Part shown: positions 52,013 to 60,657 of the stretch, piece after piece
How positions within the stretch are numbered: position 1 is the first letter of the stretch
Layout: every line of letters begins with the position of its first letter
Source of the DNA: Vibrio chagasii
GTDB lineage: Bacteria; Pseudomonadota; Gammaproteobacteria; Enterobacterales; Vibrionaceae
DNA length: 64,000 nucleotides
Assembly: GCA_041879415.1 (NCBI GenBank)
Contig: CP090852.1
Span: forward strand, 1,054,001-1,118,000
Direction: 5' to 3'
Program-made: the position numbers and the translations under genes
The notes under the pieces: generated by a model
Told to the model about the DNA's origin: nothing
Databases searched by the model: none
What the model saw: only the letters and a program-made list of their open reading frames with translations

Positions 52013-54076
52013 ATGATAAACAACAATCGATATTGGTTATTCCTGTTTGCCTGTTTAATCATTGGTTTAGTACAGGTCACCACCAAGAATGGAATCAGCC
52101 AATGGAAGCTTGAGCAAGCACAGCGCTATGCTGAGCAGCGCTTCCTTGGCTACATCGCTGAAGCAAGGCGCACCCTAAAGCGCTTCTATTACCTGCCCTA
52201 CCTAGTTACCAACGACGAAACTACGGTTCGCTTTATCGATGGTGAAGAACCTCTTGAAAAACGCATCAAAAAACAACTTATTCAATTAGACAAAGCAGCG
52301 AATACCAAGGGCTGGTACCTACTCTCCCACAAAGGCGATTTGCTAGTATCGAGTGTGGAAAGCAGCCAACTCAGCCGTAAAAACGCCAACACGATAGTCT
52401 CTAAGATCCACCAGCAAGGCGGGGCGATTTCAGTAGTAACCAAAAGCAAAGGCGTCACCCCTGATTACTTTATTGCCGCTCCGGTGTATCGAGCCTCTGA
52501 TGTAGTGGGCATTGTTGCGGTGCAAATTGACTTATCGCTACTGACTGATCAATGGTTTGCCGATGGCGAAGCAATCCTGTTCCAAAACCCTCGCGATCAG
52601 TTCTTTCTCTCGAGTGACAATAGATTGAGTGCTGACTGGTTTAACGACACCTTCAATTCGCAGCCTACGGCCACCAAACGAGAGTTGTACGACCAAACCC
52701 ACATTCGCGTTTGGCGACTCCAAGGTAAGGATTACCTAATTCAGTCCATCAAGTTAGATGACCTCAACTGGCGTTTAACCTACCTCACCCCATTAACTAG
52801 CCTCAATCAAACCACTAACTGGATAAGTTGGAGCGTGGCGGTGGGCTGTCTTTTCATCATGCTATTGCTGGTCATTCTCTATCAAAGACGCCAGAAAAAA
52901 CTCAGCAACCTACGAATCCAAAAGCTAATTGAAGAGTCTGAAAAACGGTTGTCTGGAATGATCAACAAGACACACGTTGGACTTGTGCTGATCGATAAAC
53001 ACGGTCACATCCACGACATTAATTTGATGGCGAAAAACTACTTCTGCCTATCCGATTCGATGATCAGCAACATCAAAGCATGGCAACTTTTTGAGGCCGG
53101 TAACCCGAACTCAACCACTTTGCAGTTGTTGAAGAACTTAGAACAACATCAGGAGTTGGCCGAGATCACTAGTGTTGAAACCATGGCAAGACGCAGCGAT
53201 GGCAGCTACTTCCCGGTGTTGTTCTCTATTAGCCCCTTTCCTTGGCATGCTACTACCTATTACCTATGTACTGTGATTGACATCAGTAAACGTAAGAAAG
53301 CGGAGATCGCGGTACAGGAAGCTAATAAAACACTTCAGCTGAGGGTAGAAGAGCGAACGCAAGACCTAAAAGATGCGCAGCAAGAGTTAGTCGAATCAAG
53401 CAAACTTGCCGCATTGGGGCGCATGTCTAGCGCGATTACTCATGAACTCAATCAACCGCTTACTGGCCTCAAAACCTTGCTTTCAAGTAATCAATTACTG
53501 ATGGAGAGAGGCGAGACTAAGATGTTGAAAGCGAACATGGATCTGGTAATGAGCCTGATCGACAGAATGGCCAACATGACGAGTCAGTTAAAGTCCTTCG
53601 CCTTTCAAAGATTGGAAAAGCCTTATCCGGTTTCACTAACAGACGCACTTCAAGAAACCCTACGCATTCACCAAGCCGCGTTAGAACGTGTCGATATTCG
53701 AGTACGTGTCGCCTCTAATGTTTCAATGGTGATGGGCGAAGAAGCACGACTTAGACAAGTGCTTGGGAATCTCTTAAGCAATGCTATCGATGCTACGCAA
53801 AATCAGAAACCAGCGACCATTGTTATCAGTGTTCATACCGAACAAGAGCGTGTCATCATCAGGGTGCAAGATAACGGTTGTGGCGTATCCGAAGACCAAC
53901 TAGAAACTATTTTCGAACCCTTCCACACCAATAAAAAAATGGGCGAAGGTCTCGGGCTCGGACTCGCCATCACCGCCAACAATGTACGCGATATGCAAGG
54001 CTATCTAATTGCAAAGAACAACCCTGAACAAGGAATGACGTTCACACTAACGCTTAAAAGTGCCGATAGTGAGTAA
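52013..54076 (+). CDS. dctB: Sensor histidine kinase, DctB-like
   Basis: The 687-residue kinase has membrane helices at about 8-22 and 270-290 enclosing a double-PAS-like periplasmic sensor (YFIAAPVYRASDVVGIVAVQID is a typical segment), a cytoplasmic PAS domain (about 310-430), a coiled coil, His477 in SAITHELNQPLTG, and an ATPase domain (NLLSNAIDA, VQDNGCGV, GEGLGLGLAI). Layout and the HELNQPL motif fit DctB, which senses C4-dicarboxylates. The neighbouring genes suggest that here the ligand is L-2-hydroxyglutarate or another C5 acid. Confidence 0.88.
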   Translation: MINNNRYWLFLFACLIIGLVQVTTKNGISQWKLEQAQRYAEQRFLGYIAEARRTLKRFYYLPYLVTNDETTVRFIDGEEPLEKRIKKQLIQLDKAANTKGWYLLSHKGDLLVSSVESSQLSRKNANTIVSKIHQQGGAISVVTKSKGVTPDYFIAAPVYRASDVVGIVAVQIDLSLLTDQWFADGEAILFQNPRDQFFLSSDNRLSADWFNDTFNSQPTATKRELYDQTHIRVWRLQGKDYLIQSIKLDDLNWRLTYLTPLTSLNQTTNWISWSVAVGCLFIMLLLVILYQRRQKKLSNLRIQKLIEESEKRLSGMINKTHVGLVLIDKHGHIHDINLMAKNYFCLSDSMISNIKAWQLFEAGNPNSTTLQLLKNLEQHQELAEITSVETMARRSDGSYFPVLFSISPFPWHATTYYLCTVIDISKRKKAEIAVQEANKTLQLRVEERTQDLKDAQQELVESSKLAALGRMSSAITHELNQPLTGLKTLLSSNQLLMERGETKMLKANMDLVMSLIDRMANMTSQLKSFAFQRLEKPYPVSLTDALQETLRIHQAALERVDIRVRVASNVSMVMGEEARLRQVLGNLLSNAIDATQNQKPATIVISVHTEQERVIIRVQDNGCGVSEDQLETIFEPFHTNKKMGEGLGLGLAITANNVRDMQGYLIAKNNPEQGMTFTLTLKSADSE

Positions 54077-54127
54077 TCGCTTACATAACATCTTAGACAC
54101 ATACTCTATTTGAATTCTGAAACAAAA

Positions 54128-54150
54128 AAACCGCCCATAGAGGGCGGTTT
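54128..54150 (-). terminator. Terminator of the GH20 gene
   Basis: Arms AAACCGCCC (54128-54136) and GGGCGGTTT (54142-54150) with a 5-base loop; the minus strand continues with a T run. It lies 35 bases past the GH20 stop and can also end the kinase gene. Confidence 0.85.
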
Positions 54151-54184
54151 GGAGAGTTTATTAGCGTGTGAGTTATTCTCTCGC

Positions 54185-56635
54185 TTACTTACTCAGCTGC
54201 TTGAGCAGTGACTCCGTTGGACGAACAATCGCAATGATCGATTCATCGTAGATCTTCGCAGCATCAGATAGGATAGCTTGGTAGGCATTCGCGTCTGCTT
54301 CTCGAACTTGCTCACCCGCTTTCACTTTAGCAATCAAGGTTAACGCCAGATCGGCAACTTCGACCGTTTTCTCTGCCACCACCACAGTCTCTACCGAAGA
54401 GACGTTAGCAGCAAAGATAGTTTCAGCGGCAAATGCAGCCGATTTTGCTTGCTGATAATGCTCTGTAAGTTGCTCCAATGCCTGTTGATTGCCTGTCGCA
54501 ACTTCGTTAACCAAGTCTTGCATCTCATACACCGCATAGCTTTCTACTGGCAGCGCATCAACAAAGCGGTTTAGGCGCTCGTATTGACTGTACAAAGTGC
54601 CTTTAGGCTCTGTTGAGTTCCATTTCTCCCAGTTACGAGCATAGTATTGTGCTGGCTCGGTATACTTTGAGAGAATACGAAGATCTTGGATATCTTGGCC
54701 TCTGGCAATACGCTTCAGCAACATATCAGCATCCGCGTGGTGACGCAGACCTACTGAGATTTCCGACCATGTATCCATCGCTTTCATGCGCTTGTACATG
54801 CTGCGTTCATCAGTCAGTTCAGCATCCGACCAGAAGCGTTCTGCAATAGCGTAGCTACGAGGCCATAAGTAGTTTTCTACTGTGAGGCTGTCTTTGTTCT
54901 CAAGCCATATCGTAATCTCACCACCTAGAATCAACTCTTTTTCTTTGTCGGTGAGTTCTGCAGGGTAACCACCATTGGGCTCAGGGATTACACTGCCTTC
55001 GATATCGCTACTCGCAATCACTTCACCTGTGGTTGGCCAGCGCACGTTACCAATCAATTGGTAGCTACCCTCAGAGAACCCATTTGGATTTAGGTTCAGG
55101 TTAAACTCAGTGTAAGACATGAAGTTATCGAAATGACCGACAAAAGTTTTGCCCGGCACATAATCAAGAATGTAGATCTCTTCACGAGACTTACCGTTGT
55201 AATCGCTAAACGCACGGAAAGTACCGTCTTTTGCTTCAATGATAGTCAGCGTTCCCTTACGTGGGCTGCCTTTAGAGCGAGGCTTTTGCCACTGGTAAGT
55301 CACGAACTTCTCGCCGCTGTGAAGCTTATCATCAACCGTGATGCCAGTTGGCATTGGGTCATTGCGGTAGTGGTAGCTAGTAGGCTGAGGCTGGTCTAGG
55401 TAGTAGCCGGTAGACAGAATACCTGGATACCCCTCTTGCGCTGCACGGCCGATACTATCGTGACCTTGCCAGCTTTGAATCACGATAGAAGTTGGCAGAT
55501 CTTTGTGCCAAATCTCATCCCAACCCGTCATCTTCTTGCCGCGCTCTTCCAGCATCTTCTCAACTTTTACGTTGAGGTAAGACTGCAAACCGCGCTCGCC
55601 ATCAATGTCGTTCTCTTCGATGAATTTCTGATGCTTTTCGCTGTTGATCCATTGAGAGTAATTTGGCTCATCGCCACCAATATGGAAGTACTCATCTGGG
55701 AATAGCTCGGTCACTTCATCAAACACATCACCCAGCATTTCATAAAGCTCTGGGTTCAGAGGGTCCATCAATGGCTCAAACACACCCCAGCCGCGCTCTT
55801 GGTCATAGCTTTGACCTTCGCCACCCGACATTAAGCGTGGGTAAGCATGCGCCACAGCAGAAGAGTGTCCCGGTAGTGAGACTTCAGGAATCACACGAAT
55901 ACCAAGGTTACGAGCGTACTCGACTAGGTAACGAACTTGGTCTTTGGTGTAGTAATCACCATCGGTAGTTTCTGACCATAGGCGCGGCCAAGATTCCGTT
56001 TGAATGCGGATACCTTGGTCGTCCCAGAAGTGCCAATGGAACACGTTCATTTTCGCAGAAGCCATCGCATCTAGCTGACGAATCAACACATCAAATTCAA
56101 TAAAGTGACGAGAGGTATCGTAGGAAACACCACGCCAACGGAAACGAGGTTCATCAACAATCGTAACGGCAGGAATGTGGTAGCCAGTCGCTGTTGTTTC
56201 AACGAGCTGTAAAAGGGTTTCGATACCGTGAATAGCGCCATAAGGACTTGGGGCGCTCAGCGTGATTTGTTCACCCTGAGTGGTAATCTTATAAGACTCT
56301 TCTGAGTCGATGTTCTGAATTTCAGACTTTGGAGCTGCGTCAATATCAATGATCAGGTTTGCTTCGTCTGCGCTATCAACCTGCCAATTCAGAATCGGGA
56401 TACCGGTTTGGCGTACCAAACGATCGACAAAGCGTTTCGCCGTGTACTCAACACGATCAGAATTATAGCCTTTGATGTAAACCTTGAAGTTACCGTCGAC
56501 CTTTACTTGCCCTGCTTGTAGTTCAACCGTTTGTGGGTACGGCATTAAGTTAAGATCGGTATTCGGAGCCATTGCTAACGCCATTGGGGACACTACTGAA
56601 CCTGAAATCAATAGAGACAATATAGTTTTTTTCAT
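54185..56635 (-). CDS. Secreted GH20 beta-N-acetylhexosaminidase
   Basis: The 816-residue enzyme has a signal peptide (about 1-22), an N-terminal GH20b domain (about 28-158), and a TIM-barrel with the catalytic pair Asp322-Glu323 in HIGGDEPNYSQW. Barrel segments WRGVSYDTSRHF, MNVFHWHFWDDQG and LGIRVIPEVSLPGH are standard. Between GYYLDQPQ (about 400) and LGGEITIWLENK (about 580) there is an insertion of more than 100 residues, rich in beta-type sequence and unusual for the family. A helical C-terminal region follows. It releases GlcNAc-type units from chitin oligomers in the periplasm or outside the cell. It is the last gene of the cluster. Confidence 0.92.
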   Translation of the reverse strand: MKKTILSLLISGSVVSPMALAMAPNTDLNLMPYPQTVELQAGQVKVDGNFKVYIKGYNSDRVEYTAKRFVDRLVRQTGIPILNWQVDSADEANLIIDIDAAPKSEIQNIDSEESYKITTQGEQITLSAPSPYGAIHGIETLLQLVETTATGYHIPAVTIVDEPRFRWRGVSYDTSRHFIEFDVLIRQLDAMASAKMNVFHWHFWDDQGIRIQTESWPRLWSETTDGDYYTKDQVRYLVEYARNLGIRVIPEVSLPGHSSAVAHAYPRLMSGGEGQSYDQERGWGVFEPLMDPLNPELYEMLGDVFDEVTELFPDEYFHIGGDEPNYSQWINSEKHQKFIEENDIDGERGLQSYLNVKVEKMLEERGKKMTGWDEIWHKDLPTSIVIQSWQGHDSIGRAAQEGYPGILSTGYYLDQPQPTSYHYRNDPMPTGITVDDKLHSGEKFVTYQWQKPRSKGSPRKGTLTIIEAKDGTFRAFSDYNGKSREEIYILDYVPGKTFVGHFDNFMSYTEFNLNLNPNGFSEGSYQLIGNVRWPTTGEVIASSDIEGSVIPEPNGGYPAELTDKEKELILGGEITIWLENKDSLTVENYLWPRSYAIAERFWSDAELTDERSMYKRMKAMDTWSEISVGLRHHADADMLLKRIARGQDIQDLRILSKYTEPAQYYARNWEKWNSTEPKGTLYSQYERLNRFVDALPVESYAVYEMQDLVNEVATGNQQALEQLTEHYQQAKSAAFAAETIFAANVSSVETVVVAEKTVEVADLALTLIAKVKAGEQVREADANAYQAILSDAAKIYDESIIAIVRPTESLLKQLSK

Positions 56636-56658
56636 TATTAGTTTTCCTATATAACGGG

Positions 56659-56700
56659 GGTTCTGTTTTGTTTATCGGAGGCGATTCACAAAACAGAACC
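56659..56700. repeat. Inverted repeat between eda and the GH20 gene
   Basis: Twelve-base arms GGTTCTGTTTTG (56659-56670) and CAAAACAGAACC (56689-56700) with an 18-base loop. No T run follows on the minus strand, so it may stabilise or partly stop the transcript between the two genes. Confidence 0.6.
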
Positions 56701-56753
56701 ATCAGCCACTGCTGCTGTTTGTCGTCAATTCAAAACAAATGAGCTATTTGCTT

Positions 56754-56774
56754 TTAGCTATTAGCTATTAGCTA
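56754..56774. repeat. Three tandem copies of TTAGCTA
   Basis: Three perfect 7-base units end at the eda stop codon (TAG on the minus strand at 56774-56772). Copy-number change here would not alter the protein but could alter the stop region. Confidence 0.75.
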
Positions 56775-57401
56775 TTTAACCAGCTCAACCGCTTCACGAA
56801 CCAGCACGGCAATCTCGTCCCACTGCTCGTTTTCGATCATCTTTGGAGAAACCATCCACGTGCCACCACAGCACACGACGCGATCAACGGCTAAGTAATC
56901 ATTAACGTTGTGTTTACCGATACCACCTGTAGGCATTAGTGACACATCAACGTAAGGCGCTAGCAAAGATTTCACCATGTTGATGCCGCCAGACGCTTCT
57001 GCTGGGAAGAACTTCAAGAAGTTAAGGCCAAGTTCAAGCGCTTGCTCTACTTGGCTTGGGTTATTTACGCCAGGAACGATTGGCATGCCGATCTCTTGGC
57101 AACGCTTAACTGTGTTTGGATTCAAACCAGGCGCTACGATGAACTCACTGCCCGCCTCTTTCGCAAGATCGATCTGCTCAGGGGTTAATACTGTGCCAGC
57201 ACCGATACACATCTCTGGGTAGGCATCACGCATCGCACGAATCGAATCCGCTGCCGCTTCGGTACGGAACGTCACTTCTGCTACTGGCAGGCCGTTTTCT
57301 ACTAACACTTTTGCTAGTGGAATCGCGTGTTCCACCTTGTTGATTTGAATAACAGGGATAACTTTGAATTGCTTAAGAGTGTTGATCATTTCTTGAGACA
57401 T
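56772..57401 (-). CDS. eda: KDPG/KHG aldolase
   Basis: The 209-residue class I aldolase has Glu42 in LPVAEVTFRT, the Schiff-base Lys130 in LNFLKFFPAEASGG, and the phosphate-binding PTGGIG segment. It splits 2-keto-3-deoxy-6-phosphogluconate into pyruvate and glyceraldehyde 3-phosphate. It follows kdgK by 20 bases, so the pair completes conversion of KDG to central metabolism. Confidence 0.95.
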   Translation of the reverse strand: MSQEMINTLKQFKVIPVIQINKVEHAIPLAKVLVENGLPVAEVTFRTEAAADSIRAMRDAYPEMCIGAGTVLTPEQIDLAKEAGSEFIVAPGLNPNTVKRCQEIGMPIVPGVNNPSQVEQALELGLNFLKFFPAEASGGINMVKSLLAPYVDVSLMPTGGIGKHNVNDYLAVDRVVCCGGTWMVSPKMIENEQWDEIAVLVREAVELVK

Positions 57402-57421
57402 AATAATTTCGCTTTATCTTT

Positions 57422-58369
57422 CTATTTTTTGATTAAGTGGTTCATAGCGCTTACTGGGATGATGGCGCCTGAATATTGAATAACGGTAGAAGCCAGTTGG
57501 TGGCCGAGTTCAGCAGCTTCGGTAGCACTCTCGCCCGTTAAGCGTGCAGCTAAGTAACCCGCCGCAAAGGAGTCACCGGCAGCGCACGTATCAACAACGT
57601 TCGCAACAGCTGTCGCTGATACGTAGCTTTCTACTACCTTGCCGCTTTCTACCTGAACAATTTTGCATGGCTCACAGCCACGCTTGATAACGATCTCTTG
57701 GCAACCCAAGCGAAGGCAACGTTGTTGAACGCTCTCAGAGTTACCCCAAACCAGTAGGTCGTCGTCTTCAGTGATCAGCGCGATGTCTACCAATGGCAAT
57801 AACTTGGCGTACCAATATTGAGCTTGGTCAGTCGTCCAAAGCTGTGGGCGATAGTTGTTATCGAAAATCACCTTACCGCCTTGATTTGAGAACACGCCAA
57901 TGGCTTTCAACAGGCGTTCACGGGAGGTGTCATCTAAAATCGCGATACTGATCCCGCTAATGTAAACCGCGTCGACTTGTTTCTCTGTCAGCGCGATTTC
58001 AAGCTTATTCAGATCATTCGCTTGGAAGTAAGATTTGACTGCCGCATCGTTGCGCCAGTAATGAAAGTGTCGTTCACCAATCTCATCGGTTTCGACCATG
58101 TAGAGACCCGGAAGCTTGTTCGCAATGCGCTCTACGAAATTGGTTTGAATACCTTCTAACTGCCAACTATCAATCATATTTTGAGACAGTTCATCGCCAC
58201 CAAGACCTGTCGCGTAATGCACTGATAGGTCTTTATGTTGAGTTAAGCGAGAAAGGTAAAGCGCGGTATTTAGCGTGTCACCGCCAAACTTTTTGGTTAA
58301 TGGAGAGCCGCTGATTTCGACCATACATTCGCCAAAAAAAGCAATATTGTAGTGTGAAGATGTCGACAT
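57422..58369 (-). CDS. kdgK: 2-keto-3-deoxygluconate kinase (PfkB family)
   Basis: The 315-residue sugar kinase has the PfkB N-terminal sugar site (FGECMVEISGSPLTKKFGGDTLNTA) and the C-terminal DTCAAGDSFAAGYLA motif with the catalytic Asp. It phosphorylates KDG to KDPG for the Eda enzyme. AGGATC precedes the ATG. A hairpin separates it from the symporter gene upstream. Confidence 0.92.
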   Translation of the reverse strand: MSTSSHYNIAFFGECMVEISGSPLTKKFGGDTLNTALYLSRLTQHKDLSVHYATGLGGDELSQNMIDSWQLEGIQTNFVERIANKLPGLYMVETDEIGERHFHYWRNDAAVKSYFQANDLNKLEIALTEKQVDAVYISGISIAILDDTSRERLLKAIGVFSNQGGKVIFDNNYRPQLWTTDQAQYWYAKLLPLVDIALITEDDDLLVWGNSESVQQRCLRLGCQEIVIKRGCEPCKIVQVESGKVVESYVSATAVANVVDTCAAGDSFAAGYLAARLTGESATEAAELGHQLASTVIQYSGAIIPVSAMNHLIKK

Positions 58370-58403
58370 AGCCGATCCTAAAATAGAGAGATATATGGGG
58401 AAA

Positions 58404-58427
58404 AGGCCCTACCACTAAGCAGGGCCT
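58404..58427 (-). terminator. Intercistronic hairpin between the symporter and kdgK
   Basis: On the minus strand AGGCCCT and AGGGCCT pair around a 10-base loop and are followed by TTTT. Probably a partial terminator that lowers kdgK-eda expression. Confidence 0.65.
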
Positions 58428-58458
58428 GAGTTAAGCAAACCAGTTGTGGAGACTAGGT

Positions 58459-59973
58459 TTAGCTTGTTTGATTTGCAGGGCGTTGAGGTGCCGCTTCTTC
58501 TTCAAGTACGCCAGTCTCAGACATTTCCATCTCCATCAGAGCACGCTCGTCATCAAGAATCGCTTTTGCCATTTCTGGTGTTACTTGGTTAGCCGGAGTC
58601 ACTAGGCTCACTGCCACACCTGCTACTAGAGCGAACAAGCATGATGGGATAACAGGGTTGCCCCAGAATGCTGTGTAGTCAGCGTTTAGCATTACTACGA
58701 ATGAAGCTACTGAAGCACCCACTAGCGTTGCAAGTGCACCTTGCCAGTTGTAGCGTTTCCAGAATTTACCCAACATACCGCACACGAACATGCCCGACAT
58801 AACCGTTGAAATCATCTTAGTGATGTAGCCAATGATGTCGTTTGACGTCAGTGCAAATAGCAGTGCAAAACCAATCACCACAACCAAAGCTAAACGAGAG
58901 TAGTTCATCATTGATTCTTTGTTTGGTACACGACCGGTGAACATCACGTATACGTCACGCAGCAGAATAGACACACCAGCAATCGCATCTGAGCTTGCGC
59001 TAGACATGGTTGCAGATAGGCCAGCGATAAGAACAATCATGCCAACGCCAACTGGAAGTACCGTTGCTGCGATGTAAGGGAACGAGAAGTTGGGGTTATC
59101 CAGCGTTGGGTCGATAGCGTGTGCTGCCATACCAATGATTGCTGGAATGATAGAGAAGAAAAGGTACAACACACCAGACGCCACGAATGAACGACGGATA
59201 GTTGAAACATCTTTACCAGAGTAAATGCGTTGACGGAATGAAGGCGTCGCCAGAACACCAACACCGATAACCACAGCCAGAGAAACAGCAGGCAGAATGC
59301 CTAGTTTATCGATTGCTAAAAAGCTCGTAGCAGCAGGGTCCATCGCAGCGTAAAGGTTATCCATGCCACCAATGTGGTTCACAGACATCACCGCCATCAA
59401 GATGAAGCCAGCAAAAAGGATAATAGCTTGGATAGTATCGGTCCATACAACCGCTGTGTAACCACCGATAACAACGTAGATAGTGAATGCCGCTGCAATA
59501 ATGATCTTCGCTAGGTTCAGGTCAATGTCAGCAATCCACGCTAGGTACATACCGCCACCTAGAATGTGCGCACCTAACCAACCAATTGACGCGATGAAGA
59601 TAAGTAGGCCAACCACGTTTTTCACGATTCGGTTAGCACCCACGTAATACGCTAGTTCTTCACTCATTGTCATGAAGTTCAGCTTACGAACCGGAGCAAA
59701 CCATAACGCAAGCAATAGGATGCCAACAGCACCTCCAATTCCGTACAGAGCACCAGCCCAGCCATTTGCGTAGCCGAAGCCAACCGCACCCATACTTGAA
59801 CCTGTACCGACCATCGTCGCTACCGTTGTACCAAGTACTAAAAATAGTGGCAGGCCACGGCCGCCTAATAAGAAATCTTCGCCAGATTTTTGATTACGCG
59901 AGACAAACCAGCCTAACCAAATTAAAAAACATACGTACACGCCGAAGCCTGTAAGAAAAAGAGTGCTGTTCAT
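58459..59973 (-). CDS. Sodium:solute symporter (SSS family)
   Basis: The 504-residue membrane protein has about 13 helices and SSS-family motifs, including GGRGLPLFLVLGTTVATMVGTGSSMG, TIQAIILFAGFILMAV and AGLSATMSSASSDAIAGVSILLRDVY (the sodium-site helix). GAGAGG precedes the ATG. It lies between the RidA gene and kdgK, and would import the substrate of the pathway: N-acetylglucosaminate or another N-acylated acid sugar is the best guess. The 206-base gap before the RidA stop is AT-rich and may hold a secondary promoter. Confidence 0.88.
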   Translation of the reverse strand: MNSTLFLTGFGVYVCFLIWLGWFVSRNQKSGEDFLLGGRGLPLFLVLGTTVATMVGTGSSMGAVGFGYANGWAGALYGIGGAVGILLLALWFAPVRKLNFMTMSEELAYYVGANRIVKNVVGLLIFIASIGWLGAHILGGGMYLAWIADIDLNLAKIIIAAAFTIYVVIGGYTAVVWTDTIQAIILFAGFILMAVMSVNHIGGMDNLYAAMDPAATSFLAIDKLGILPAVSLAVVIGVGVLATPSFRQRIYSGKDVSTIRRSFVASGVLYLFFSIIPAIIGMAAHAIDPTLDNPNFSFPYIAATVLPVGVGMIVLIAGLSATMSSASSDAIAGVSILLRDVYVMFTGRVPNKESMMNYSRLALVVVIGFALLFALTSNDIIGYITKMISTVMSGMFVCGMLGKFWKRYNWQGALATLVGASVASFVVMLNADYTAFWGNPVIPSCLFALVAGVAVSLVTPANQVTPEMAKAILDDERALMEMEMSETGVLEEEAAPQRPANQTS

Positions 59974-60179
59974 TTGACACCTCTCAGTGAAATATTAAGC
60001 TCATTCCTGAACTTTTATTTATGATTCATTCATTTTATATTTCATATAATTACTTTATTTATTTTGTATATTTTAATTAAAGTAATTTTTATAAATGTAG
60101 GGTGAGAGTATTAAGGAATAATAACAGGGATGATTACGCCCTAATACTCTCTAAGTAGGTTATTGTGATTAGGTTATTA

Positions 60180-60572
60180 CTATACGCGGTCAGCGCGGTA
60201 GCAAGTCACATCTACTTCAACTTTCACGTCTACGACTAGGTCACAAACCATGCAGATACGTGCCGGTGGGTTAGCACCAAAGAACTCTTTGAATACCTTA
60301 TTAAAAGATTGGAAGTAACGAGAGTCCGTTAGTACAACCTTTACGTGTACTACGTCTTCTAGGCCGTAGCCTGCTTCAGTCATGATATCGACACAGTTTT
60401 GGATCGCTAGGCGAGACTGGTCAATAATGCCACCCTCAACTACTTCACCATCTGTCATCGGTGTCTGGCCAGAAACGTATAGGAAACCACCCGCTTCAGT
60501 TGCGCGTGCAAATGGTAAATGTTGTCCGCCTGTACCTGTTCCGCCTTCAACACCGTAACGTTTAATAGTCAT
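60180..60572 (-). CDS. RidA-family deaminase
   Basis: The 130-residue protein has the YjgF/RidA layout: LPFARATEAGGFLYVSGQTP, NPPARICMVCDLVVD (arginine that holds the carboxylate) and the ending KVEVDVTCYR. RidA proteins hydrolyse reactive enamine/imine products of PLP dehydratases to keto acids. Its neighbour on the other strand is such a PLP enzyme, so it probably speeds release of ammonia from its product. Confidence 0.9.
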   Translation of the reverse strand: MTIKRYGVEGGTGTGGQHLPFARATEAGGFLYVSGQTPMTDGEVVEGGIIDQSRLAIQNCVDIMTEAGYGLEDVVHVKVVLTDSRYFQSFNKVFKEFFGANPPARICMVCDLVVDVKVEVDVTCYRADRV

Positions 60573-60657
60573 TTTTTAACTCCACTTCTTTATAGATAAT
60601 ATTGGTTGATTTCCAATATATTTAAATTAATTCGTCGTTTTATTTTCGTGTATTCAA

